NCBI RefSeq assembly: GCF_963678635.1
Contig: NC_087062.1
Coordinates: 68,559,415-68,623,414, forward strand
Origin: Symsagittifera roscoffensis
Lineage: Eukaryota; Xenacoelomorpha; Acoela; Convolutidae
Length of the DNA stretch: 64,000 nucleotides
Reading direction: 5' to 3'
This document shows positions 11,011 through 22,712 of the stretch, one piece after another (the stretch's first letter is position 1; each line of letters starts with the position of its first letter). Below the pieces are notes generated by a model. It had not been told where the DNA came from and ran no database searches. It saw only the letters and a program-made list of their open reading frames with translations. The position numbers were made by a program, and so were the translations under genes.

Positions 11011-13613
11011 GAGTGCTGTGTGGTTTCCATGGTCTGATTGATTTGGTGGCCGCGGTCTCTTTCAACAGCAAAAAAATCTAACTTCGGAGAAAGAGACGGG
11101 GTGAAGTGGCGATGACGCTCGGCAAGGATGTGGTGGTTTGCTGCCCTGAGCACCAGATCCCTGAAGAGTTTTTCCCGTGGCAAATGAGGAGGGAATCTCC
11201 GAAACGAGGAAACCTGCCTCAATTTCTACGGTAAATTGCCGCCAATCAGTCCTGAGGAAGTGTATGTTTGTCTTTTTTGGAGAAAAGTGTATGTCGTTAT
11301 TGAGAGTAAATTCGATAAATATGAGGTGGTTGGATTCTGGGGATTTCATTGGGATCCAGGATGCAGAAAGTAAACGGGATTGCGATGCAAAGGAAATGTC
11401 AGGCGAAGATTGGTGGGCATCAGAATTAAAATGTACGCCTGTTTAGGTGTCTTCATTTAATGGTGCAAAAGTGGATTCAGTAATTTTATTAGAGCACTTG
11501 ACCACGTTGATCTTCTTCAATAATAGAGTTCCAGAGGGAAGAATAGGCGTTGGCGTCATCCAGTACCAGAGCATCACCAGAACTAAGAGGTTAGAAGGAA
11601 TGCGGTATAACTGGGAAGGCAACTTGATCTAGGGGTATTTAGAAGTTACTAATACGAAATTTCGTTGAACTGGCTACCACAGAGATACACATAGCCTCTA
11701 GCTTACCGTCGGTGTTTACAGTAAGTTCTTCGTACTGTATAGATTCGTGGATAGCAATAAGGCATCCGCCACCTTCCTTGTTTTGGTCTGAACGGATTGT
11801 GTCTTTCATTTGTCTGCCAAAATGTTTTCGGCTTACTTGCCGCATGTTATTTTTTTTTCATGAGTAACCTATATTCATTGTGGTTGCAAGTTTTTTCATT
11901 GTAGTTTCAGAGGGATTCAAACTTTTTAAAGCTTTAAATTATGATCTTTTTTTGTCTTACTGGTGTCTGCTTCAACATTCGCGACTTTGTTCATCCTTCG
12001 TTAGTTTTTTTCCGTTACTAAAGCATTTTTCAAGGAACGGAAAAGTACATTCGTGTATTTTTCAGTAGACCTAATTTTTCAACCGTTTCTTTTTTTGAAT
12101 ACTTATGAATTTGTTGTATCGCAGGTTGAGTAAAGCTCCACTTCGCCTCTCTGTTGGTTTTGCGAGCCAGTGGAAGTTGATATGGCGTTGGTTCCGGAGC
12201 GAGATGAAATGTGCACGAGGGGTAGTAGAAATACCGATGATGTTGCCCGGCCTTTGTTTAAAATGTATTCAATCACAAACGTGACATCAAACGCTACCTT
12301 GAGTTTGTTTAGTTGGTAAGTTACCGGAAAGTTACGTGGTTTCGATTTAAGTCTGGAGTAGTTCTAGTATAAGCAGACGGAGCAGCTTTGACCGCTATAG
12401 GCGCTCCGTAATAAAAATCACAGACTACTGAGAATTCCCCTAAACATGGGTGGGTGGTTGTCTTGCCGCCTTTTTTTTATCATGGAGAGCCAAGAATCGA
12501 ATCCATCCTTTGAAGGCGTCGTCGTTGGGGTTCCGGCTTTTTTGTTGAGTCATGTTAAATATTCTAATGCACGGCACATCACCTCACATTCACATGGTTA
12601 TAACTAAATTCAGTATGGTTGCCATTTTAGCATGTTTTTTTTAAAAGAACGTTTGAAGCGTATATGCTTGTTCGGAGCAGAAAAAATTCAGTATTGATAA
12701 AAAATTTAGATGTTGATTAAAAATTTAGATTTGAAATTAAAATTCAACGAACTTTAACAAAGAAGTTTGATTTAAAGTTTTAAATACAAAATAACAGTTT
12801 GAGGGTTTGTTTTGGCTAGTTTTTAGTAAGTCGAAAAATTGCACCGCAAGTCACGTAATCGTGCATCACAAAATTAGTTTATTCATTTTTTGAGCAAAAT
12901 TGAGCAGTGAGATTTCAGAAACAAAATATTTTTCAATGATTGACTCAATCTTTCGCATATATGCGACTCAATTTTGCTTCTAGTTAAAAAAGAGCTTTTA
13001 TAACTTGTGCTAAAACCCATGTTCACTTTTGCGAGCAAAAGTTTTATTGATGAATTTGTGTGCAAAGTTTTTGCTGCTTTAAACAGTGCTGATTTAAATT
13101 AACCTGACGAAAGCGTTGAACTTGAAATTTAAAACGCGTTTTGCTCAAATTGGGTTGAGTTTAGGTGAAAGCTTATGAAGACAAAACTTGCTTAGAATTT
13201 TAACAGAAATAATATGGTGCAATTTGTTTTGCGAAATTCGGGCCTAAAATTTTACCCCAAAAATGGGTCATTTTCGCTTTTCTTAGTTAATCAAAAATTA
13301 CGCCAAAAATACCCAGTCGATCACAGACATAATTATATCAAAGTGAGCCCCTCACGTAGCCAAACAAACTTTAAGAAGGCTATAATCTCTAAAATATTGT
13401 ATAAGTTAATATATTTTAGCTTGATCGACAAAAAAGGTCGTTTTTACTAAATAAATTACCAACTTTTTATTTAAAAACAATTTTAAAACGGTTTGCAATT
13501 TTTTTGGAGAATATACTCTTCTTAACGTTTGTTGGGCTACACAAAGGGCTCAGTTTGATATAATTATGTCTGTGATCGACTGGGTATTTTTGGCGTAATT
13601 TTTGATTAACTAA
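11011..13613. repeat. 2.6 kb tandem unit 3
   Basis: Third copy, 2,603 bp, with the same foldback/LINE junction as unit 2. Small indels separate it from unit 2, for example a loss of bases in the TTGACAGTCATG segment near 12545, which unit 4 shares. This suggests units 3 and 4 descend from one duplication step. Confidence 0.9.
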
Positions 13614-16218
13614 GAGTGCTGTGTGGTTTCCATGGTCTGATTGATTTGGCGGCCGCGGTCTCTTTCAACAGCAAAAAAATCTAACTTCGGAGAAAGAGAC
13701 GGGGTGAAGTGGCGATGACGCTCGGCAAGGATGTGGTGGTTTGCTGCCCTGAGCACCAGATCCCTGAAGAGTTTTTCCTGTCGCAAATGAGGAGGGAATC
13801 TCCGAAACGAGGAAACCTGCCTCAATTTCTACGGTAAATTGCCGCCAATCAGTCCTGACGAAGTGTATGTTTGTCTTTTTTGGAGAAAAGTGTATGTCGT
13901 TATTGAGAGTAAATTCGATAAGTATGAGGTGGTTGGATTCTGGGGATTTCATTGGGATCCAGGATGCAGAAAGTAAACGGGATTGCGATGCAAAGGAAAT
14001 GTCAGGCGAAGATTGGTGGGCATCAGAATTAAAATGTACGCCTGTTTAGAAGTCTTCATTTAATGGTGCAAAAGTGGATTCAGTAATTTTATTAGAGCAC
14101 TTGACCACGTTGATCTTCTTCAATAATAGAGTTCCAGAGGGAAGAATAGGCGTTGGCGTCATCCAGTACCAGAGCATCACCAGAACTAAGAGGTTAGAAG
14201 GAATGTGGTATAACTGGGAAGGCAACTTGATCTAGGGGTATTTAGAAGTTACTAATACGAAATTTCGTTGAACTGGCTACCACAGAGATACACATAGCCT
14301 CTAGCTTACCGTCGGTGTTTACAGTAAGTTCTTCGTACTGTATAAATTCGTGGATAGCAATAAGGCATCCGCCACCTTCCTTGTTTTGGTCTGAACGGAT
14401 TGTGTCTTTCATTTGTCTGCCAAAATGTTTTCGGCTTACTTGCCGCATGTTATTTTTTTTTCATGAGTAACCAAGTTTCATTTTGGTTGCAAGTTTTTTC
14501 ATTGTAGTTTCAGAGGGATTCAATTTTTTTAAAGCTTTAAATTATGATCTTTCTTTGTCTTACTGGTGTCTGCTTCAACATTCGCGACTTTGTTCATCCT
14601 TCGTTAGTTTTTTTCCGTTACTAAAGCATTTTTCAAGGAACGAAAAAGTACATTCGTGTATTTTCAGTAGACCTAGTTTTTCAACCGTTTCTTTTTTTGA
14701 ATACTTATGAATTTGTTGTATCGCAGGTTGAGTAAAGCTCCACTTCGCCTCTGTTGGTTTTGCGAGCCAGTGGAAGTTGATATGGCGTTGGTTCCGGAGC
14801 GAGATGAAATGTGCACGAGGGGTAGTAAAAATACCGATGATGTTGCCCGGCCTTTGTTTAAAATGCATTCAATCACAAACGTGACATCAAACGCTACCTT
14901 GGGTTTGTTTAGTTGGTAAGTTACCGGAAAGTTACGTGGTTTCGATTTAAGTCTGGAGTAGTTCTAGTATAAGCAGACGGAGCAGCTTTGACGGCTATAG
15001 GCGCTCCGTAATAAAAATCACAGACTACTGAGAATTCCCCTAAACATGGGTGGGTGGTTGTCTTGCCGCCTTTTTTATCATGGAGAGCCAAGAATCGAAT
15101 CCATCCTTTGAAGGCGTCGTCGTTGGGGTTCCGGCTTTTTTGTTGAGTCATGTTAAATATTCTAATGCACGGCACATCACCTCACATTCACATGGTAATA
15201 ACTAAATTCAATATGGTTGCCATTTTAGCATGTTTTTTTAAAAAAAAAGAATGTTTGAAGCGTATAAGCGTGTTCGGAGCAGAAAAAACTCAGTATTGAT
15301 AAAAAATGCAGATTTTGATAAAAAATTTAGATTTGAAATTAAAATTCAACGAACTTTAACAAAGAAGTTTGATTTAAAGTTTTAAATACAAAATAACAGT
15401 TTGAGGGTTTGTTTTGGCTAGTTTTTAGTAAGTCAAAAAATTGCACCACAAGTCACGTAATCGTCCATCACAAAATTAGTTTATTCATTTTTTGAGCAAA
15501 ATTGAGCAGTGAGATTTCAGAAACAAAATCTTTTTCAATGATTGACTCAATCTTTCGCATATATGCGACTCAATTTTGCTTCTAGTTAAAAAAGAGCTTT
15601 TATAACTTGTGCTAAAACCCATGTTCACTTTTGTGAGCAAAAAGTTTTATTGATGAATTTGTGTGCAAAGTTTTTGCTGCTTTATACAGTGCTGATTTAA
15701 ATTAACCGGACGAAAGCGTTTAACTTGAAATTTAAAACGCGTTTTGCTCAAATTGGGTTGAGTTTAGGTGAAAGCTTATGAAGATAAAATTTGCTTAGAA
15801 TTTTAACAGAAATAATATGGTGCAATTTGTTTTGCGAAATTCGGGCCTAAAATTTTACCCCAAAAATGGGTCATTTTGGCTTTTCTTAGTTAATCAAAAA
15901 TTACGCCAAAAATACCCAGTCGATCACAGACATAATTATATCAAAGTGAGCCCCTTACGTAGCCCAACAAACTTTAACAAGGCTATAATCTCCAAAATAT
16001 TGTATAAGCTAATATATTTTTGCTTGATAGACAAAAAAGGTCGTTTTTACAAAATAAATTACCAACTTTTTATTTAAAAACAATTTTTAAACGGTTTGCC
16101 ATTTTTTTTTGGAGAATATACTCTTCTTAAGGTTTGTTGGACTACACAAGGGGCTCAGTTTGATATAATTATGTCTGTGACCGACTGGGTATTTTTGGCG
16201 TAATTTTTGATTAACTAA
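13614..16218. repeat. 2.6 kb tandem unit 4 (last)
   Basis: Fourth copy. After TTGATTAACTAAG it does not return to the LINE but runs on into the rest of the foldback right arm, so it is the right edge of the original locus. The LINE endonuclease fragment lies at about 13610-14450 on the minus strand and is dead. Confidence 0.9.
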
Positions 16219-16418
16219 GAAAAGCCAAAATGACCCATTTTTGGGGTAAAATTTTGGGCCTGAATTTCGCAAAACAAATTGCACCATAATAATTCTGTTA
16301 AAATTCTAAGCAAGTTTTGTCTTCATAAGCTTTCACCTAAACTCAACTCAATCTGAGAAAAATGCCCTTTAAATTTCAAGTTTAACGCGTTTTGTCCGGT
16401 TAATTTAAATCAGCACTG
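15687..16418. mobile_element. Complete foldback element (long inverted repeat)
   Basis: The left arm (about 15687-15978) and right arm (about 16129-16418) are reverse complements over some 290 bases, with a loop of about 150 bases. The outer ends read CAGTGCTGATTTAAATTAAC and its reverse complement. Both arms contain the ACGCCAAAAATACCCAGTCG motif. The left arm plus loop also occurs in tandem units 1-3, where the right arm is cut short. No coding capacity; a foldback or MITE-like transposon is the likely origin. Confidence 0.8.
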
Positions 16419-17757
16419 TAGCCTTTAACAAATTTATTGGACAACGTCCTAAATTTTCTGAACTAATTCTGACCTTGAGGCAGTGAAATGGCGTGAAAAC
16501 TGCGATCGGTTTTTCAAAACTACATTTGAACTGACAAAAGAGCAGTGCAAAATAATTGCGCTTTTTCGGAGATTTTCATTTTTTCTCATTTCAAGAGCTC
16601 AATTGAAAAAAGAAAGAAATTTGTCATTCAACAACGGTTTGCCATGCAATTTTTGAGAGCTAAAAACACATAAAATGCCGACAAAAAACAAACGCGAAAC
16701 TTAAAGAAATATTTCGATTTTCTCTAAATTTTATGGTCAGAATTACTTCAGAAATTTAATAAGTTAAGTTGTCCGATAAATTTGTTAAAAGCTGTATGAG
16801 TGATTTATGTCTGCTTAATTTCAACGCATTCAATGCAACTATACTAGCCTATGTTGTACAGTCAGTTCGGCTATAATCTCCAAAATATTGTATAAGCTAA
16901 TATATTTTTGCTTGATAGACAAAAAAGGTCGTTTTTACTATATAAATTACCAACTTTTTATTTAAAAACAATTTTTTAACGGTTTGCAATTTTTTTTGGA
17001 GAATATACTCTTCTCAACGTTTGTTGGGCTACACAAGGGGCTCAGTCTGATATAATTATGTCTGTGATCGACTGGGTATTTTTGGCGTAATTTTTGATTA
17101 ACTAAGAAAAGCCAAAATGACCCATTTTTGGGGTAAAATTTTGGGCCCGAATTTCGCAAAACAAATTGCACCATATTAATTCTGTTAAAATTCTAAGCAA
17201 GTTTTGTCTTCATAAGCTTTCACCTTAACTCAACTCAATCTGAGAAAAATGCGTTTTAAATTTCAAGTTTAACGCGTTTTGTCCGGTTAATTTAAATCAG
17301 CACTGTAGCCTTTAACAAATTTATCGGACAGCGTCCTAAATTTTCTGAAATAATTCTGACCTTGAGGCAGTGAAATGGCGTGAAAACTGCGATCGGTTTT
17401 TCAAAACTACATTTGAACTGACAAAAGAGCAGTGCAAAATAATGGCGCTTTTTCGGAGATTTTCATTTTTTCTCATTTCAAGAGCTCAATTGAAAAAAGA
17501 AAGAACTTTGTCATTCAACAACGGTTTGCCATGCAATTTTTGAGAGCTTAAAACACATAAAATGCCGACAAAAAACAAACGCGTAACGTAAAGAAATATT
17601 TCGATTTTCTCTAAATTTTATGGTCAGAATTACTTCAGAAATTTAATAAGTTAAGTTGTCCGATAAATTTGTTAAAAGCTATATGAGTGATTTATGTCTG
17701 CTTAATTTCAACGCATTCAATGCAACTATACTAGCCTATGTTGTACATTCAGTTCGG
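15981..17757. repeat. 888 bp direct duplication
   Basis: The segment 15981-16868 (foldback loop, right arm and about 450 bases of flank) is repeated at 16869-17757 with few changes. The joint is GTCAGTTCGG followed by CTATAATCTCC. The copies share a flank containing TGCGATCGGTTTTTCAAAAC and ACAACGGTTTGCCATGCAA. This is a second tandem duplication event at the same locus, independent of the 2.6 kb one. Confidence 0.9.
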
Positions 17758-18400
17758 ATGAAGGTGTTGGTTGATGAGAATAGCTTTGAGCAGGATATAC
17801 ACTTTATCTCCTGTTGTCGCGGAATTTTCAATGCCCAGTTTGGTGTTTTATTGTTCCGACCACTGAACTCGTAGGGGTTGGAAATTTTTTTCTTGTGTTT
17901 TTTTTTCAATTTTTTTTTCGCTCAAAATCAGGTAACACAAACGAATGTCAGATGGGCTAGAGTGATATATTACTTTAAATCCCTTTCAATTGTGGTGTTA
18001 CAAAATCTAGATAAATGTCTCATCGATCTTTTAGTCAGATTCAGTGCGAGTGAAGCAAAAAAATCTGTGTTAGCTTTAAAAATTGAAGCATTAAACGTTT
18101 TTGCATCACGAAATGTTTGAAAAATACAATAAACCCGAGACAAAATCTTTGATTTTTTGGGTAAGAAATTCTTTTTGATGAGAAAACTAGCGTTTTCCTT
18201 TTTGGTTAGAGATTTTGCAAATATAAACGTAGTTGAATCAAACCTTAACCTATGTTTCTATATGTTTCTAAGATTGAAGTTTGACATAATTCCTCCTCCT
18301 TTTACTCGCAAGAAAATTGGCGCAAATTTGAAAAAAGAATTTTCTTGAAAAAATTACTGCGGCCAGAAACTTTATTGAATCTGGTTCAAATTTGTGCATA
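17758..18400. other. Intergenic, fragment of R1 repeat
   Basis: Most of this stretch is unrecognised. About 17935-18005 resembles part of the R1 family (gtgatatattac and ttacaaaat blocks seen at 50.8 and 51.85 kb). The open frames are short and lack coding character. Confidence 0.4.
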
Positions 18401-18404
18401 AGAT

Positions 18405-18679
18405 CTTTTTGTTCCGACTTCTGTAACGAAAGCATCTTTTTTTTTTACCTTTGATCATTTTTCGTTAAGTTATGATGTATAAAGTTTGCCCATTTTGGCC
18501 AATTTGGGACAATTAACGCACGATATAATTCGCGCTAAGGACGCTTGTTTGCTATAATCGATTTTTTTACTAGGAGCGAAATCTATCACTTTGTACTTAA
18601 TATGGCGTGAGGGATGATTTTCTCAAAAAATCGGAACATTAAGGGACTCGCCCTAATACGAGCAGTCTTGTTGTTGTTG
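18405..18679 (+). repeat. Hairpin-ended repeat (R2-R3), short copy
   Basis: The left end is TTTTTGTTCCGACTT. The right end is TCGGAACATT followed by AGGGACTCGCCCT, a stem-loop, and then AATACGAGCAGTCTTGTTG. The left GTTCCGA is the reverse complement of the right TCGGAAC, giving short inverted ends with a hairpin about 17 bases from the right end. A (TTG)n tract follows. A longer copy lies at 28845-29325. Confidence 0.55.
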
Positions 18680-18724
18680 GAGGTTATTAAGTAAAGCACA
18701 TTCAGTGTTGCTTGGTTTTTTGAG

Positions 18725-19160
18725 AGTCGGTGAACGTCAATAAGACTGTTATATAGGTCGTAATGATATATATTTTTTGTTCATAAAAAGTCTCAAAATT
18801 GTTCAGGCTCAAATCCACTTTTTCGGGGTTTGACTTTTGATTCTGTTCAAGTTTAATTCATTTTCTTTAATAAATGGAAGGCAAACTCCAAAAGTGTCAA
18901 GGTCACGACTTCTAGTTTCGAAAATGGAATTTAGTTTTCAGTTTTCCCAACGAAATACAAAATTTACCTTTTGACCCATTTTTCTCAAATTTTATCGATA
19001 AAGTGCCAATGATAAATTTTTCTAGAAATTCAAAGCGCTTTGAGGGCATCTATTTTCGAAGTTCGAAGATTTTTTCAAAAAACAAGTCGGTATCTTTTTC
19101 TGTTTCATTTTCTTCAGTGACTGTTCCAACAGTTTGTTGGCTATGTTTTTAGTATAGCAT
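18725..19160 (+). repeat. Dispersed repeat family with TATAGGTCG start
   Basis: This starts around TTATATAGGTCGTAATGAT and ends around CAACAGTTTGTTGGCTATG. Related copies lie at about 34785-35000 and 62345-62790, sharing the same ordered blocks, for example CAAACTCCAAAAGTG, CGACTTCTAGTTTCGAAA and GAAGATTTTTTCAAAAAA. No coding frame is conserved between copies. Confidence 0.6.
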
Positions 19161-19542
19161 GGGTGAGAGTAGGAGTTGTTAGGCGTTAGTAAATTCAGTG
19201 GTGTTTTGACAGCAAAGCTAAAGGTTCTGATCTCGGTTTTGCCCTTGTAAAATTCTTGTGTGTTTAGTTCTCGTGTGGCAACTAGACAGTTTTTTACATA
19301 TCGGGAAGCAGGCTTTTTTCTGCATGTTTTTTTTGAAATTACCACAATGGTTGGAATCCCTTAGATGGCAACGTTTTGAACATTTAAGATGTATTTGGTT
19401 TCAATTAAATCTTTCAGCAATGTATCTTTCATTAACCGAGTTAGCTGGTTGTGATTCATACGGAAGTCAGCTGGTTATGCTTTTCTTTTGTGTAGTTGAA
19501 CTGAACTGGTGTTAGGATATCAAGTAATTTTGCAATGATTTC

Positions 19543-19544
19543 AG
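19543..19544 (+). other. Splice acceptor before KRTCAP2 start
   Basis: TGATTTCAG followed by GTAGC, 23 bases upstream of the chosen ATG, looks like a 3' splice site. It could end an intron in the 5' untranslated region or be a trans-splice site. I could not identify an upstream exon. Confidence 0.4.
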
Positions 19545-19567
19545 GTAGCACAATAGTAGCAAAGAAA

Positions 19568-19975
19568 ATGTCAGCCCCAACTGAACTGTCATGTGCTGTG
19601 TCTGGAATTTTGAGTGTAGTAGTGTTTGCTGCCATGCAAGTGTTGCAGGACATGTTCAAGTCTTCCGAGCTCGGAACTATCGGCGGTGGACTAGTCGGTT
19701 CAATCCTCTTCCTTTTCATCCTTACCTTCATTAACAATCTAGAGAATATTCTGCTCGACAAGGGATTCGCATCGTCACTTTTCGAAGTGGCAGTGGCTGT
19801 TGGCTTAGCTGTTTTCTCGTGCTCTCTTATCCACCGAGTTTGTGCAACTACTTGTATGATATTCAGCATGATAGTTTTGTTCTACTTGAATAAATTGTCC
19901 CATGGAAAATATGGAGCATCGCAGGCACAGGCTTACATTGCTTCGCAGACCAGAGCGAACAAGAAGAAGAACTAG
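19568..19975 (+). CDS. KRTCAP2: KRTCAP2, oligosaccharyltransferase complex subunit
   Basis: Encodes a 135-residue membrane protein, matching keratinocyte-associated protein 2 in length (about 136) and layout. KRTCAP2 is a small subunit of the STT3A-type oligosaccharyltransferase, which transfers N-glycans onto proteins entering the ER through Sec61. Visible features are four hydrophobic segments (about residues 9-27, 39-58, 70-90 and 92-110), the family motif FINNLENIL (54-62), the signature LIHRVCATTCMIFSM (87-101), and a lysine-rich tail KKKN. The ATG at 19568 has a good context (AAAGAAAATGTC); an ATG at 19535 lies upstream of the AG at 19543-19544 and is probably intronic. The coding region has no intron, unlike the split vertebrate gene, but the frame is intact. 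A retrocopy is possible but unsupported: no poly(A) tract or target duplication was seen. Confidence 0.93.
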   Translation: MSAPTELSCAVSGILSVVVFAAMQVLQDMFKSSELGTIGGGLVGSILFLFILTFINNLENILLDKGFASSLFEVAVAVGLAVFSCSLIHRVCATTCMIFSMIVLFYLNKLSHGKYGASQAQAYIASQTRANKKKN

Positions 19976-20215
19976 TTCTGTTATTTGGACAAGTATCCGT
20001 TATTCTGATTGCAGGGAAATGGAAAGAATACAAATCATGTTAGAGAGAAATGCTTGATGTATCAAAAATATTGCTGTAACATATGGTATCATTATCTTGT
20101 TTTTTGTCCTTTATGCTATTAGGGATTAATATTTTTTGAATTATGAAACAGTTGGGAAAAAGGTAATTGTGACTTGACAAAGTTCATGTAATATTTTCAT
20201 GTGTAATGTTTGTAT

Positions 20216-20221
20216 ATTAAA
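20216..20221 (+). promoter_or_regulatory. Candidate poly(A) signal of KRTCAP2
   Basis: ATTAAA, the common variant of AATAAA, lies about 240 bases past the stop codon and is followed by a TGT-rich stretch (TTCTGTGATCTTGTCG) suiting a downstream element. Confidence 0.4.
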
Positions 20222-20239
20222 TATATTCTGTGATCTTGT

Positions 20240-21360
20240 CGTTATCCAATTTCTTGGTTGGTAGAGATTGGCAGTTACTTCTGTAGGTGAGATTGGGTCC
20301 GTGTCCATGGGGCTTCATATTTAGTCTAGACACCTTTGTACACGTCATAAAAGGTTGTTACTACTCTACTTCAGTCTAATGCTTGTTTATTTTTACTGCA
20401 GTTTAAAGTAGAGAGTCGTAACCTATATTTAAGGAATATACTTGCCCTTTTTTCAATGGGTCAATTTTGAAAATGCCAGTAAAAAACGACTGCGAGTTAT
20501 TTTAGATAGTGTAAACATGCGAAATTATATGCTGGTATAGTTTTTAAATTTTCTATTACAAATATTAAATCAGTAGTCGTTCTTTTGAAAATTGGTTACT
20601 TGTTTGAGCGTGAAAAATTTTCGGTCATCGCCTGAAGTGAAGGAAAAAAGTTGTAAAATTACGTCTAACCTCTTCCAGAGTTCAATTTTATTGACTCTAA
20701 TTCACTGAGAGCACTTTGTAACCATTTTGTTAATCGATTCTCTAAAACTCTCGGTTGGTTTATGTGCCACTTTAAAATTAAGTGCAAATTGTACCTATTG
20801 ATTTTCACGAAAGTTGTGTTCTAGCTATGCTCCAGGTGTTTCAAATTTGATTGATTGAGAAGTTTGAATCACTCATAGCTCGTTTCGCAACTATTGTTTT
20901 GTCTTATTATTCGTAGTAGCTCGCCAAAATAAAAGTTTATTGAGTTAATTTCTCAACTAAGATGCGATTCTTGCTCAATTGAATGTCAAAATAATCAATT
21001 CATTTCTTCCACATTCATAAAGTTTGCGGTTTGATAATTGTTGTGGTTAACTGAAATATCAGTCAGGTTTATTTTTTGCCTTGCTTTCAGAAATTAGTTA
21101 TCATTAGAACATTTTTTGTATTTGAGTGAATTGTTTTTATACATCCTACACGCCGCAGCCCAACACCAACGCAAAGATGCTCGAATCTTTTTCGAATTGT
21201 AAATATGTTCTATCCCAGTTCTTGTGTCCGTCATCAGTTGCGTAAGTTTCATGTTGATCCATTTTTTCGAAATAAAGCAGCTTGTAAATTCAAGTAATTT
21301 TAACGTAATTATCTACAATAATCACACCGTACCAGACTACTCATGGTCGGAAAGACTGCA
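20240..21360. other. Intergenic, nothing recognised
   Basis: AT-rich sequence between the KRTCAP2 3' end and the MITE. No coding frame, RNA gene or repeat shared with the rest of the window was seen. Confidence 0.5.
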
Positions 21361-21376
21361 TTTGGGTCATTTAAAC

Positions 21377-21725
21377 CGCATCCAGACAATTCGGGCAAAG
21401 ACAATTCAGCCGATTTGAAATTCGGACAATTCAGCCAAATGTATGCAGACAATTCAGCCAGAGACAATTCAGCCAATAATAGTGACCGCCGCAGTCGCGC
21501 CAACGTGTTGTGAGCTTGCCAACAGAGGGTAGGACTCTACGAAATTTAGAGCCGGTTATCGCGGCGACGCGCGCCCACCGGCGACTTTAAACCGAGAAGT
21601 AACTCATACTCCGATTTTTTTTCTTAGAGTTTTTGTAAAACTGGCTGAATTGTCCGTATATTTTTGGCTGAATTGTCTGAATTTCAAATTGACTGAATTG
21701 TCTTTGGCCGAATTGTCTGTGCGCC
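21377..21725. mobile_element. MITE with 9 bp target duplication and reiterated ends
   Basis: This 349 bp element is flanked by CATTTAAAC on both sides (21368-21376 and 21726-21734). Each end is an inverted repeat of about 85 bases built from four spaced copies of a GACAATTCAGCC-like unit, with the outermost CAGACAATTCGG on both ends. The core is much more GC-rich than its surroundings (for example GCGGCGACGCGCGCCCACCG). A 9 bp duplication is typical of Mutator-like elements. The reiterated units are probably transposase-binding sites. It has no open frame of its own. Confidence 0.85.
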
Positions 21726-22591
21726 CATTTAAACTAATATTGAAGTGTTCCGATTTTGTCCAATGGCTTTGTGTGATCGTCAACTTTAACAGAACCTTAA
21801 CAACTTGGGTAAAAATCGGTATCTAAATTGAAAAAAAACATGTTCGGATTGATACCAGTTTTTTTATTACATTTCAGGTTACTACTATGATAGAGTAGTC
21901 CCACAAAAAAAGCAACTATGATAGACAGGTCCTGCATGCATTTCGCATGTTATAATTTTGAAAACTAATTTGTGACTATAATCATTTCAAAAATTTCGCG
22001 AATTATGTTCAGATTGACCATTGTAATTACTATCTGGTTTATATCAAAAAATATGCTCGCTTCAACTTATTTTACGGTTTAACAACCATAATTGGGTTGA
22101 CTTATTTGTCTTCAAAACTCAATGTTGGGGGTTTTGCATTTTCTACCTTGAAACGGTGAGATTGTGAGGTTTTAAACAAAATTCATTTGAAAAAAACCTG
22201 TGACATCTTTCTGAATTGCGCAATTATAAATTTTAAATTATTTGATAGCTCTGTGTCTTATTTTCAAGGGTTCTGGTTATTTTCAAGGGACCAACATAGT
22301 GGTACCCATTTCAAACCGGAGTTGCGCCTTTGTTGGTGAGAAATTGAATTGAAGTGGTGAAATCAAGTTATAATTTTGAAGTTGGTTCCAAATTATCAGT
22401 ATTACGCTCATGATTAGCAAGCGTTATCAAACTGGAATAAAAACTTTTTTTCTAATAACAATTAGTTTAACAAAATCAGTTGAATCACTTGCTGAGTTGG
22501 AGGAAAAGGCTGCTGACTTCTTTTCTATGCAGCTGACTTTTGTTCAGTTATATTCTCTTTTACTAACCTTATAGGTTGTTTCCCCTTGACC

Positions 22592-22618
22592 TGGAGGGAG
22601 GGGGGGGGGGGGGGGGGG
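22592..22618 (+). repeat. Poly-G tract
   Basis: GGAGGGA followed by 19 consecutive G. In an AT-rich genome this is striking. It could form a G-quadruplex, and its exact length is prone to sequencing error. Confidence 0.9.
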
Positions 22619-22670
22619 TAATCCTTTGTTTCCTGTTTGCTAGCTTGCAATCCTGTTTTTGTGTGGTATC

Positions 22671-22712
22671 GCAATTGGCGCGAAGCTCTGCTTCGCTTCT
22701 GTATGCAAATAT
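22671..22712 (+). repeat. R4 hairpin block
   Basis: TATCGCAATTGGC then GCGAAGCTCTGCTTCGC, a 7 bp stem with a 3-base loop, then TTCTGTATGCAAAT. The same block occurs at 25700-25744, 33297-33338, 35371-35410, 38712-38755 and 39591-39632. Sequence similarity stops soon after it, so it marks one end of a dispersed element. Confidence 0.6.

Noticed and set aside
8003-16077. Repeated 86-codon frame (VQFVLRNSGLKFYPKNGSF...) in each 2.6 kb unit
   Set aside because: It lies in the arm of the foldback element and is also read from the opposite arm, so it is a chance frame in a palindrome.
17656-18348. Three consecutive short open frames as a small gene
   Set aside because: They overlap the edge of the 888 bp duplication and an R1 fragment, use different frames and show no domain or splice logic.
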